64,000 nt of DNA, from the NCBI GenBank assembly GCA_020635655.1, contig JACJZI010000005.1:186001-250000 (forward strand), in the 5' to 3' direction. Each line of letters begins with the position of its first letter. Position 1 is the first letter of the stretch. The notes under the pieces were generated by a model. It saw only the letters and a program-made list of their open reading frames with translations, was not told the origin of the DNA and ran no database searches. The translations under genes were made by a program, and so were the position numbers. Shown here one piece after another: positions 1 to 7,175 of the stretch. The stretch comes from Flavobacteriales bacterium (GTDB lineage Bacteria > Bacteroidota > Bacteroidia > Flavobacteriales_F > PHOS-HE28).

Positions 1-214
1 CGGCGATCATCCGTCCGTCACGAACGTGGAACAGAAGTTGGCGTTCGACCGCTATATAGAGGATGTCGCCACCCAGGTCCTGGTCGGGATAGCGTGATCC
101 GAGGTAGTCGATCAGCATATCGGCCAATCCCTGTTTCGGATGGTCGTGGGGTTGCGTCGCAGCAAGCCAGGGGAGGAGAAAGGGAACGGACAGGAAGAGG
201 AACCGACGCCTCAT
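1..214 (-). CDS. Probable L,D-transpeptidase (YkuD-type), N-terminal part only
   Basis: Only the first 71 codons lie in the window; the gene continues past position 1. The start is the ATG at 214, three bases after the stop of the Omp85-like gene, so the two are probably co-transcribed. Residues 1-20 form a signal peptide (MRRR, then a Leu/Phe/Pro-rich core ending LAAT). The mature part reads GDILYIAVERQLLFHVRDG, which resembles the first beta strands of YkuD-fold L,D-transpeptidases, where a 'self/tool' strand is followed by a short basic turn. Such enzymes make 3-3 crosslinks in peptidoglycan or attach proteins to it. The catalytic His/Cys region is outside the window, so the family call is an inference from about 40 residues. 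Confidence 0.5.
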   Translation of the reverse strand, partial: MRRRFLFLSVPFLLPWLAATQPHDHPKQGLADMLIDYLGSRYPDQDLGGDILYIAVERQLLFHVRDGRMIA

Positions 215-217
215 GGA

Positions 218-1927
218 TCAGAAAAGGCTGGTGAACCCGAAATGGACCTTGCCGGACCGGAAGGAAACGGGTTGGTCGAACTGACTGCCGAGCGCATAGG
301 TGAGGCTGAAGATACCGGCCTTGGTCTCGAAGCTTGTGCCGACACCGAACCCGATGGGCTCATCGGAAAGGACGGGCGACCTGCTGCGGTCCTCCCACCA
401 GCCTTGGTCCACGAAAACGAACGCGTTCGAATTCTCCTCCAGAAGAAGGCGGTATTCGACCGTCCCGATCACCCAGGTACTGGCGTAGATGGAGGCTTCG
501 TCCGCTCCGCGCAGGCTCTTCAATCCACCGATCCGGAAGAGTTCGTTCGTGTAGAGGACATCGTTCACCATGGTGCCTCCCTTCGTTGCGATGCGGACGG
601 TCCCGCGGCGGCCGATGGCCAGGTGCAGTGCGGCTTGCCCGGTCACCTCGTACTGCACGGTGCGTTGGGTGATGGTCCGTGTGGCGTCACTGCTGTCCGG
701 CAGGCTGCTCTTCTTTTCGCCCACTGAACCCTCGATCGCCAGCACATGGCCGCGGCGCGGGTTCGGCCGATAGTCGAGCCGGTCGCGCTCCAACCCCAGG
801 CCATAGGTGAACATCTCCACATTGCCCAGTCCTGGCGTTGTATTGATGGAGCGCCCGAGCGTCCGGGAAGACTTGCTGTTGACGAACACGGCGAGCTTGT
901 CCCCTTGGCGCAGGACGTAGTTCGCACCTGCGCGGCCGTTCACCTCCAGGAACGACGTGTCCCTGCGGAACAGCTGCAGGCCAAGATCGAGGCCGAAGGG
1001 GGTGTTGAATACATACGGTATGGAAAGGCCCGCCTTGAGGTCCTGGGTACGGTCTTTCAGGCTGCGCCAGTTCAGATCGATCGCTTCACCCCGGCGCAGT
1101 GCATTGCGCAGGTGCAGTTCCACATCCCCGGTCAGGGCGACCTTGCCGGTGACCGCGTCGGGAAGGACCCCGAGGATGCCGTTGATGGAACTCGCCTTCT
1201 TCGCATCCAGGAACAGATACAATTTGGTGACCTCGGGGGCGAACAGGACATAGGGCTTGCGCACCTGGCTGACGAACGGGATGGCCTTGGTCCGGTCCAC
1301 GGTGCGGGCCACTTTCGACTCATCGTACGGATCACCTGGCCGAATACCGAGCTGTTGCTGGAGGTAGCGCTCCGATACGTGGGCCGTTCCCTTCACAACG
1401 ATGCTGTCGATGGTGACGGATCGGCCCTGGTCAAGCATGATCGTCGCGTGCAATCCGCCGGCCGACGGGACCAGACTGTCGAGACGCACCTCTGCAAAGG
1501 GATGTCCGTTCTCCTCACAGAACGTCAGCAGGTCGTCCATGACATGCACCAATTGGCGCGGTGCGACGGGCCTGTCCGTGAAGGTGCGTTCCTTCAAGCG
1601 CGTGCGTTGCGCGATCTCGAACGGTACGCCGGACGTGCTGAGCCGGACCCATGTATAGCGCGGGCCGAGGTGCACCCGGCAGAAGCTCGTGTCGTGCCGC
1701 GTGGTGCAGGAATCCACGGAGACCTCCAGGTAGCCTCGTTCGCTCATGTCCCCGATCAGGTCGCGACGCCACCGTTCCGCATCGATGCTGTCCTTCAGGA
1801 CGTGGGTCCTGTCGAAGGGATGGGGGAGCCGTTGATCGGACCCGAAAAGAAGCCAGGCACGTTGGGCCTGCACCGGACCGCACCGGACGAGCACGAGCAG
1901 GACCAGGCAGCAGTACAGGCGGTTCAT
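218..1927 (-). CDS. Omp85/BamA-like outer-membrane protein with POTRA-type domain
   Basis: A 569-residue protein with a signal peptide (MNRLYCCLVLLVLVRCG...VQAQ). Residues from about 165 to 235 look like a POTRA domain (VTIDSIVVKGTAHVSERYLQ, then LGIRPGDPYD). The rest is rich in alternating beta strands and includes the Omp85-type motif FRIGGLKSLRGADE. The chain ends in Phe (GKVHFGFTSLF), as expected of a substrate of the BAM machinery. Full BamA has five POTRA domains and about 800 residues, so this is a shorter paralogue of the TamA/BamA superfamily with few POTRA units. The frame stays open upstream through ung, but that part does not resemble protein; the ATG at 1927 sits in an ATGA overlap with the ung stop, which fixes the start and implies coupled translation. 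Confidence 0.8.
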   Translation of the reverse strand: MNRLYCCLVLLVLVRCGPVQAQRAWLLFGSDQRLPHPFDRTHVLKDSIDAERWRRDLIGDMSERGYLEVSVDSCTTRHDTSFCRVHLGPRYTWVRLSTSGVPFEIAQRTRLKERTFTDRPVAPRQLVHVMDDLLTFCEENGHPFAEVRLDSLVPSAGGLHATIMLDQGRSVTIDSIVVKGTAHVSERYLQQQLGIRPGDPYDESKVARTVDRTKAIPFVSQVRKPYVLFAPEVTKLYLFLDAKKASSINGILGVLPDAVTGKVALTGDVELHLRNALRRGEAIDLNWRSLKDRTQDLKAGLSIPYVFNTPFGLDLGLQLFRRDTSFLEVNGRAGANYVLRQGDKLAVFVNSKSSRTLGRSINTTPGLGNVEMFTYGLGLERDRLDYRPNPRRGHVLAIEGSVGEKKSSLPDSSDATRTITQRTVQYEVTGQAALHLAIGRRGTVRIATKGGTMVNDVLYTNELFRIGGLKSLRGADEASIYASTWVIGTVEYRLLLEENSNAFVFVDQGWWEDRSRSPVLSDEPIGFGVGTSFETKAGIFSLTYALGSQFDQPVSFRSGKVHFGFTSLF

Positions 1928-2625
1928 GGGAGCTGCCAATCGATGGGTGCCTCGCCACGGGCCAGCAGGATCTCGTTGACCAGATGGAAGTGGCCGCATC
2001 CGATGAAGCCGCGATGAGCGGACAGGGGCGAGGGATGCGGAGCGCGGAGGATGTAATGGCGGTCGGTATCGATGAGCGCGGACTTTTGCTGGGCGTGGCG
2101 CCCCCAGAGCAGGAAGATGATCCCGTCCCTCCGTTCGGACAGGGCACGGATGGCGACGTCCGTGAACGTCTCCCACCCCTGCCCCTGATGCGATGCGGCC
2201 TGTCCGGAGCGAACGGTCAGGGTGGTGTTCAACAACAAGACCCCCTGGTCCGCCCATGCACCGAGGTCGCCGGAAGTGGGGAAGGTGGTGCCCAGGTCGC
2301 GGTGCAACTCCTGGAAGATGTTCTGCAGCGAGGGGGGGAAGGGTACTCCCGCCGGCACGCTGAAGCACAGTCCATGGGCCTGACCCGGTCCATGGTAGGG
2401 GTCCTGACCAAGGATCACGACGCGTACGCGCGTGAAGGGTGTGCACAGGAGAGCGTTGAAGATGTCGCGTCCACGTGGGAACACCGGACCACGGCCGCGT
2501 TCCTCGATCAGGAACCGCTTCAGCCCGACGAAGTAGGGCTTGTCGAACTCGGGCCCGAGCACGGCGTTCCATCCGTCCCCCAGATCGGGTCGGGAAGGAG
2601 CTTCCATGTTCGTGTCGGGACCCAT
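1924..2625 (-). CDS. ung: Uracil-DNA glycosylase
   Basis: Family 1 uracil-DNA glycosylase, which removes uracil from DNA at the start of base excision repair. All signatures are present in 233 residues: the water-activating loop GQDPYHGPGQAHGL (residues 73-86, catalytic Asp75), the uracil-binding segment LLNTTLTVRSGQAASH (131-146) and the minor-groove intercalation loop HPSPLSAHRGF (197-207). Length is normal for the family. Met7 (MEAPS) is an alternative start. It is the first gene of a minus-strand set followed by the Omp85-like gene. Confidence 0.97.
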   Translation of the reverse strand: MGPDTNMEAPSRPDLGDGWNAVLGPEFDKPYFVGLKRFLIEERGRGPVFPRGRDIFNALLCTPFTRVRVVILGQDPYHGPGQAHGLCFSVPAGVPFPPSLQNIFQELHRDLGTTFPTSGDLGAWADQGVLLLNTTLTVRSGQAASHQGQGWETFTDVAIRALSERRDGIIFLLWGRHAQQKSALIDTDRHYILRAPHPSPLSAHRGFIGCGHFHLVNEILLARGEAPIDWQLP

Positions 2626-2698
2626 CAGCTCGTTCGGTGGATCGCAAGTTCGAAGATCGATCGTTGAAACATTTTCCGAGAACGGACGTCCAAACGGA

Positions 2699-2706
2699 TA
2701 ACTTTG
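2699..2706 (+). promoter_or_regulatory. Bacteroidota -7 box (TAACTTTG) for the small lipoprotein
   Basis: TAACTTTG is an exact match to the Bacteroidota -7 consensus TAnnTTTG. It lies 55 bases before the ATG of the 42-residue lipoprotein and in the gap divergent from ung. An ATTTTC stretch at 2671-2676 could serve as the -33 element, with a 22-base spacer. Confidence 0.5.
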
Positions 2707-2761
2707 GGCGTCATACCTTCGTTAGCGATAGTGTGGATGTCCTAAGCCAAACGGTCGAACG

Positions 2762-2890
2762 ATGAAAAAGCTCCTGTTGGTACTCGCTGTCCTGGTCACC
2801 GGTGCGATGATCCTCAGCTCCTGCAGCTCGGGTCATTCCTGCCCTGCCTACAGCAAGGTCCACAAGGTACCCGCTGAACGCCCCGCCTGA
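2762..2890 (+). CDS. Small putative lipoprotein, 42 residues
   Basis: An ATG-TGA frame of 42 residues, too short for most gene finders. It begins MKKLLLVLAVLVTGAMILSSC: two lysines, a hydrophobic core and a lipobox LSSC, so signal peptidase II would cleave before Cys21. The mature part is only 22 residues and contains a second Cys and a Tyr (SCPAYSK). Tiny lipoproteins with a Cys-Pro-Ala-Tyr type motif recur in Bacteroidota as I remember them, but no function is known to me. An exact -7 box lies upstream and the next gene is convergent, so it is probably monocistronic. Confidence 0.7.
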   Translation: MKKLLLVLAVLVTGAMILSSCSSGHSCPAYSKVHKVPAERPA

Positions 2891-2969
2891 GGATCGGGCG
2901 GTCGGTGCCCAGGCAAAGGACGGAACATTGGCCCGGCATGCCCGGGCCTCGCCATTTCTCCCATTTCCT

Positions 2970-3377
2970 TCAGCGATAGTGGAACCGGAGGTCCTGCACC
3001 AGGTCCTCTCTCAGGCTCATGGCCACCGGGCACGTGCGTGCGGCCTCCTCCAGTTCCGCGCGGGCCTCTGCGCTCAGACCTTTCCCGTCCAGTTCCACAT
3101 CGATCTCGATCCGGAACACCCGTCGGGGATCGGTGGCCATATGCTTGATCACCGTGGCATGCATGTCCTGTAGCGGATAGCCTTTTTCCCTCGCGCGGAT
3201 CCCCATGATCGTCATCAGACAACACGCCAAGGACGTGCTCATCAGGTCCGTTGGCGAAAATGCTTCCCCGCGTCCCCGGTTGTCCGGAGGTGCATCGGTG
3301 ACCACAGTCCCCCCGCTGCGCTCATGGAGCGCTTCGGTGCGCAGGTCGCCCAGATAGCGTACAAGTGCAGTTGCCAT
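2970..3377 (-). CDS. OsmC family protein
   Basis: A 135-residue protein of the OsmC/Ohr superfamily (peroxiredoxin-like hydroperoxide reductases). The two characteristic cysteines are present: one in the helix segment SLACCLMTIMG (about residues 50-60, preceded by FSPTDLMSTS) and one in CPVAMSL near the C-terminus. The order Pro-Thr-Asp-Leu then Cys matches the YhfA/OsmC branch. It probably reduces organic hydroperoxides, but many members of this branch have no tested substrate. It is transcribed alone, flanked by a convergent lipoprotein gene and a divergent hypothetical gene. Confidence 0.88.
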   Translation of the reverse strand: MATALVRYLGDLRTEALHERSGGTVVTDAPPDNRGRGEAFSPTDLMSTSLACCLMTIMGIRAREKGYPLQDMHATVIKHMATDPRRVFRIEIDVELDGKGLSAEARAELEEAARTCPVAMSLREDLVQDLRFHYR

Positions 3378-3409
3378 GATCGATGGTCGCCCAAGGTAGC
3401 ATGGCTTCG

Positions 3410-3417
3410 TAGCTTTG
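3410..3417 (+). promoter_or_regulatory. Bacteroidota -7 box (TAGCTTTG) for the hypothetical-lipA pair
   Basis: TAGCTTTG matches the TAnnTTTG consensus exactly and ends 22 bases before the ATG at 3440. It sits in the divergent gap between the OsmC gene and the lipA transcription unit. No clear -33 TTG is seen at the expected distance. Confidence 0.5.
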
Positions 3418-3439
3418 TGCGTTGTTCCCCCTGCAGGTC

Positions 3440-4186
3440 ATGCGTTCCTTTTTCATCCTCATCCTGATCCTGCTCGCCGCCGGGGTGGCTGCGCAACAGA
3501 CCCTGTACGATGAGACCACCATCATCTATAAGAAGGAGCTGGAAGGTGGGTTGATCCTGCACGGTGATGGCTGGGGCGTGGACTTCTTCCACGGCAAGCA
3601 CCGCACGGCGAAGTCACGCCGCATGATCGGGATCGAGATCGTGGGGATGAAGCATCCGAAGGAGATCAAGAGCTTCAATCCCTACTACGAGGATTCACGC
3701 GGTTACTTCTATGGGAAACTGAACTCCCTGCTGTTGCTGCGTCCGACCTGGGGGCGCAAGGAACTTTTGACCGACAAGCTCAGGAAGAGCGGCGTTGAAG
3801 TGAACTACCTCTGGGGCATCGGACCGAGCATCGGCTATCTCAAGCCGGTGTACCTGCAGATCGGCAAGCCCGGCATCCCGTACGAGACGATCGACGTGGA
3901 ACGGTACGATCCCGATGTGCACTACCCGGATGATATCTTCGGAAGGGCATCTTGGTTCAAGGGCTTCGGCGAGGGAAGCTTCGTGGCGGGTGCGTTCGCC
4001 CGCTTTGGGCTGAATTTCGAGTATTCGGGCAACGCCTCGGGCATCAAGGCATTGGAGGCCGGTGCATCCATCGATGCGTTCCCTACCAAGGTGCCCATCA
4101 TGGCCGACCTGGACGGTGTGGACAACAAGCAGTTCTTCTTCGAGTTCTATGTCTCCCTGAAGTTCGGAAAGAAGTTCGTCCGATGA
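3440..4186 (+). CDS. Conserved hypothetical envelope protein upstream of lipA
   Basis: A 248-residue protein with a cleavable signal peptide (MRSFFILILILLAAGVAAQQ). The Met six codons upstream (3422) would put non-signal residues first, so 3440 is preferred. The mature part alternates aromatic and hydrophobic residues, with probable amphipathic strands (GGLILHGDGWGVDFF, YFYGKLNSLLLL, FFFEFYVSLKFGKKFVR), which suggests a small outer-membrane beta-barrel. I recognise it only as a conserved Bacteroidota hypothetical. Its stop overlaps the lipA start (ATGA), so the two are translationally coupled. Confidence 0.75.
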   Translation: MRSFFILILILLAAGVAAQQTLYDETTIIYKKELEGGLILHGDGWGVDFFHGKHRTAKSRRMIGIEIVGMKHPKEIKSFNPYYEDSRGYFYGKLNSLLLLRPTWGRKELLTDKLRKSGVEVNYLWGIGPSIGYLKPVYLQIGKPGIPYETIDVERYDPDVHYPDDIFGRASWFKGFGEGSFVAGAFARFGLNFEYSGNASGIKALEAGASIDAFPTKVPIMADLDGVDNKQFFFEFYVSLKFGKKFVR

Positions 4187-5058
4187 AGGACAATACCCCG
4201 CCCACCACCGAGCGATCCCTGCCCCGAAAGCCGGACTGGTTGCGGGTGAAGCTGCCCACCGGGGAGAACTACCGGAAGGTGCGCGGGATCGTCGAGGAGC
4301 ATGGGCTGCACACCATCTGCCAGAGCGGCAACTGCCCGAACATGGGCGAATGCTGGGGAGAAGGTACCGCCACCTTCATGATACTCGGCAACACCTGCAC
4401 ACGGTCCTGCGGTTTTTGCAACGTGGCCACGGGACGGCCCGATGCCGTCGACCCGTTCGAGCCGGCGAAGGTGGCGCGTTCGGTGGAGCTGATGGGCGTG
4501 AAACATTGCGTGATCACATCCGTGGACCGTGATGACCTGAAGGATGGAGGTGCCGACATCTGGGCGCGGACCATCCGCGCCATCCGACGGCGCTGCAAGG
4601 GCACCACCATGGAGACGCTCATCCCCGATTTCCGGGGTCGCTGGGAGGACCTGGAGATCGTGTTGCGGGCCGCGCCGGACGTGCTTTCGCACAACCTGGA
4701 AACGGTGCGCCGGCTCACGCGTCATGTGCGCGTCCAGGCCAAGTACGACCGCAGTCTGGAAGTGCTCATGCGCGCCAAGAGGGCCGGTCTGCGCACCAAG
4801 AGCGGCATCATGCTCGGACTGGGGGAGACCGAAGAGGAGGTGCTGGGAACAATGGACGACCTGCGCAGGGTCGGCACGGACGTGATGACCCTCGGTCAGT
4901 ACCTCCAACCGACCAAGGCCCATCTGCCCGTTCTGGAGTTCATTCCTCCTGACCGGTTCGCGTTCTTCCGCCAGGCCGGCCTGGACAAGGGGTTCCGGTT
5001 CGTTGAGAGCGGTCCGCTCGTGCGTTCGAGCTATCACGCCGAGCGCCACGTCAGGTGA
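4183..5058 (+). CDS. lipA: Lipoyl synthase
   Basis: A radical-SAM enzyme that inserts two sulfurs into protein-bound octanoyl groups to make lipoyl cofactor for pyruvate and 2-oxoglutarate dehydrogenases. It has 291 residues. Both iron-sulfur sites are complete: the auxiliary cluster C46-x4-C51-x5-C57 (CQSGNCPNMGECW) and the SAM cluster C72-x3-C76-x2-C79 (CTRSCGFC). The C-terminal RSSYHA motif supplies the serine ligand of the auxiliary cluster. The frame is open further upstream, but the ATG at 4183, overlapping the upstream stop as ATGA, gives the family's normal N-terminus (KPDWLRVKLPTG). Confidence 0.97.
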   Translation: MKDNTPPTTERSLPRKPDWLRVKLPTGENYRKVRGIVEEHGLHTICQSGNCPNMGECWGEGTATFMILGNTCTRSCGFCNVATGRPDAVDPFEPAKVARSVELMGVKHCVITSVDRDDLKDGGADIWARTIRAIRRRCKGTTMETLIPDFRGRWEDLEIVLRAAPDVLSHNLETVRRLTRHVRVQAKYDRSLEVLMRAKRAGLRTKSGIMLGLGETEEEVLGTMDDLRRVGTDVMTLGQYLQPTKAHLPVLEFIPPDRFAFFRQAGLDKGFRFVESGPLVRSSYHAERHVR

Positions 5059-5359
5059 CCCCGGGCGGTGTGCGGGGCAAACGCTTCATCTGGCCGCGTC
5101 AGCACGGGGAAGCCGGGCTCCGCAAGGAGCGTCACACGGGGTTGAAGCCCCGCGGCTCGGTCGTTCAACCGGGAATGGACGTGGATGAACGTGAATGGAC
5201 GAAGCCGTGCCCAATGCACGACCCGCCTGCCCGGAAGGGGCAGGCACGTCCATGATCGTCCATTCCCGGTCCGGATGGATCTAGAGGTGATGCGCGGAGC
5301 GGTGTGCCCATTTCAGGTGGGCCACGGGTACCTTTACGCTTTCGGATCAGTGGGACCCC
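5059..5359. repeat. Intergenic cluster of palindromes (REP-like), no gene seen
   Basis: This 301-base gap between lipA and gap holds no credible reading frame but several nested inverted repeats. They are GCTCC-GCAA-GGAGC (5117-5130, a GNRA tetraloop), CGGGG-TTGAAG-CCCCG (5137-5152) and GCCTGCCC-GGAAG-GGGCAGGC (5225-5245). A 14-base perfect inverted repeat, ACCGGGAATGGACG at 5168-5181 with its complement at 5257-5270, encloses the last of these. The 9-mer GAATGGACG also occurs directly at 5173-5181 and 5193-5201. The arrangement resembles REP/BIME-type elements. No T-run follows the hairpins, so a simple terminator is less likely. A weak -7-like TACCTTTA (5329-5336) lies before gap. Confidence 0.55.
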
Positions 5360-6367
5360 ATGAAGAAGATGCGTGTTGCGATCAATGGTTTCGGAAGGAT
5401 CGGCAGGATCACCACCCGTGCGATACTGGCCGGGAACGGGATCGAGCTCGTCGCGGTGAACGATCTCGCCGATGATCGGACGCTCGCGCATCTTTTCAAG
5501 TATGACTCGGTGCATGGCCCATATCCGGGTGCGGTCGATCATGCGGACGGCCGCCTGCGGATCAATGGTCAAGACGTGCGTTCGTTCGCCGAGGCCGATC
5601 CCGCGAAGCTGCCCTGGAAGGAGCTCGGGATCGACGTGGTGATCGAGAGCACGGGCCACTTCCTGACCAGAGACCTTGCTTCGGCACACCTCAAGGCAGG
5701 TGCCAGGCAGGTCGTTCTTTCCGCCCCCGCGAAGGACCCCTCGATCAAGACCGTGGTGCTGGGCGTGAACGACGCAGTGATCGACGGCACGGAGGAGATC
5801 ATCAGCAACGCGAGCTGCACCACGAATTGTGCGGCGCCGATGATCCTCGGCGTGCTGGAGCTGTGCGGCATCGAGGACGGCTTCATCACCACCGTGCACA
5901 GCTACACCGGTGATCAGCGCCTGCATGATGCGCCACACCGGGACCTGCGCCGGGCGCGGGCGGCGGCGGTGAGCATGATCCCGACCACTACGGGAGCGGC
6001 CAAGGCGATCACCCGCATCTTCCCGGAGCTGGATGGCAGGCTTGGCGGAAGCGGCATCCGCGTGCCTGTGCCCGATGGTTCCATCACCGATATCACGTGT
6101 CGCGTGAAGGACCTGAGGTCCGCCGAGGAGGTCAATGCCTACTTCAGGCGAATGGCGGAGGGGAAGCTCAAGGGCATCCTGCGCTACACCGAGGATCCCA
6201 TCGTGAGCGCGGATATCGTGGGCGATCCGCACAGTTGCATCTTCGATGCGCAGCTCACCAGCGTGGTCGGCAACATGGTGAAGGTGATGGGGTGGTACGA
6301 CAACGAGTCCGGTTATTCCAACCGTCTCGTCGACCTCGTGCGGAAGCTGGGCGCGCTCAGGAGGTAG
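5360..6367 (+). CDS. gap: Type I glyceraldehyde-3-phosphate dehydrogenase
   Basis: A 335-residue phosphorylating GAPDH of glycolysis/gluconeogenesis. The N-terminal Rossmann signature is AINGFGRIGR (7-16). The active site is SNASCTTNC with catalytic Cys153; the general-base His is His180 in TTVHSYTGDQ. Also typical are the segments DAPHRDLRRARAA and IPTTTGAAKAI, and the C-terminal YDNESGYSNR. MKKM is followed by a second possible start at Met4. The 3' end overlaps the convergent lpxH gene by 11 bases. Confidence 0.96.
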   Translation: MKKMRVAINGFGRIGRITTRAILAGNGIELVAVNDLADDRTLAHLFKYDSVHGPYPGAVDHADGRLRINGQDVRSFAEADPAKLPWKELGIDVVIESTGHFLTRDLASAHLKAGARQVVLSAPAKDPSIKTVVLGVNDAVIDGTEEIISNASCTTNCAAPMILGVLELCGIEDGFITTVHSYTGDQRLHDAPHRDLRRARAAAVSMIPTTTGAAKAITRIFPELDGRLGGSGIRVPVPDGSITDITCRVKDLRSAEEVNAYFRRMAEGKLKGILRYTEDPIVSADIVGDPHSCIFDAQLTSVVGNMVKVMGWYDNESGYSNRLVDLVRKLGALRR

Positions 6368-7175
6368 TACCGGCCAGCGTTGCCGGCGCACCGCTGATCC
6401 GCACGTCCCCGCTCGTCGGACCATCGCCGGTGCGTTGCATCAATTGAAGCTCCTCCCCATCGAAGACCGCATAGGTGAAGTACGTGATCCAATCGCCGAG
6501 ATTGACGTAGCGGCTACCCGGGGCCACCTCCATGTCGATCGGCAGGTGGCGGTGGCCGAAGATCATCAGGTCGAACGGCTCTGCCTTCAGCATCTCCTTG
6601 CAGTACTGCACCAGCCATTCCTTTTCGGCGCCGAGCCATTTCCTGTCGTTCGCATGGCTCTTCCTCCGGCTGCGTCCGCTCCAGAACTCCGCCAGGGCGA
6701 TCGCGAGGTTGGGGTGAAGCCGGGCGAACGCCCACTGGCTGAGCGGGCTCCGGAACACCTTCTTGATGAACTTGTAGCCATGATCGCCAGGTCCCAGGCC
6801 ATCGCCGTGGCCGATCAATACCCTTTTGCCGTTCCAATCGACGCGGACGGGTGAACGATGCACCTGCATGCCGATCTCCGAGGGCAGGTAGTCGAAGATC
6901 CACATGTCATGGTTGCCGATGAAGAGGTGCAGCGGGATCCCCAAGTCGGCCATCTCCGCGAGTTTGCCCAATAGCCGAACGTGACCGCGAGGCACGACCT
7001 TGCGCCATTCGAACCAGAAATCGAACAGGTCGCCCAGGAGGTGGATCTCGGCAGCATCCTGCATGGCCTGGTCAAGAAAGGCCACGATGCGTTTCTCACG
7101 CGCCAGGCTGTGCTCCGCATCGGGCACACCGAGGTGGAAGTCGGACAGCAGGTAGATCTTCTTGCCGGGGGCCAT
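6357..7175 (-). CDS. lpxH: UDP-2,3-diacylglucosamine diphosphatase
   Basis: A calcineurin-like metallophosphoesterase of 272 residues that cleaves UDP-2,3-diacylglucosamine to lipid X in lipid A synthesis. Metal-binding motifs are visible: D12-x-H14 (LLSDFHLG), GDLFDFW (48-54), GNHD (87-90), GHGDG and GHRHLP. The first ATG giving the normal N-terminus (MAPGKKIYLLSDFHLG) is at 7175. Its A is shared with the TGA of the upstream M1 peptidase gene, so the gene is the last member of the long overlapping operon that begins with lpxK. It is convergent with gap. Confidence 0.93.
   Translation of the reverse strand: MAPGKKIYLLSDFHLGVPDAEHSLAREKRIVAFLDQAMQDAAEIHLLGDLFDFWFEWRKVVPRGHVRLLGKLAEMADLGIPLHLFIGNHDMWIFDYLPSEIGMQVHRSPVRVDWNGKRVLIGHGDGLGPGDHGYKFIKKVFRSPLSQWAFARLHPNLAIALAEFWSGRSRRKSHANDRKWLGAEKEWLVQYCKEMLKAEPFDLMIFGHRHLPIDMEVAPGSRYVNLGDWITYFTYAVFDGEELQLMQRTGDGPTSGDVRISGAPATLAGTTS

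Noticed and set aside
746..2017. Long plus-strand open frame (over 400 codons) opposite the Omp85-like gene
   Set aside because: It is antisense to a gene with clear signal peptide and barrel features; the translation is low-complexity Arg/Gly/His/Val sequence, usual for shadows in GC-rich DNA.
5105..5160. Possible tRNA or riboswitch in the lipA-gap interval
   Set aside because: No cloverleaf with T-loop GTTC-A pattern or known riboswitch core could be built; only separate hairpins are seen.
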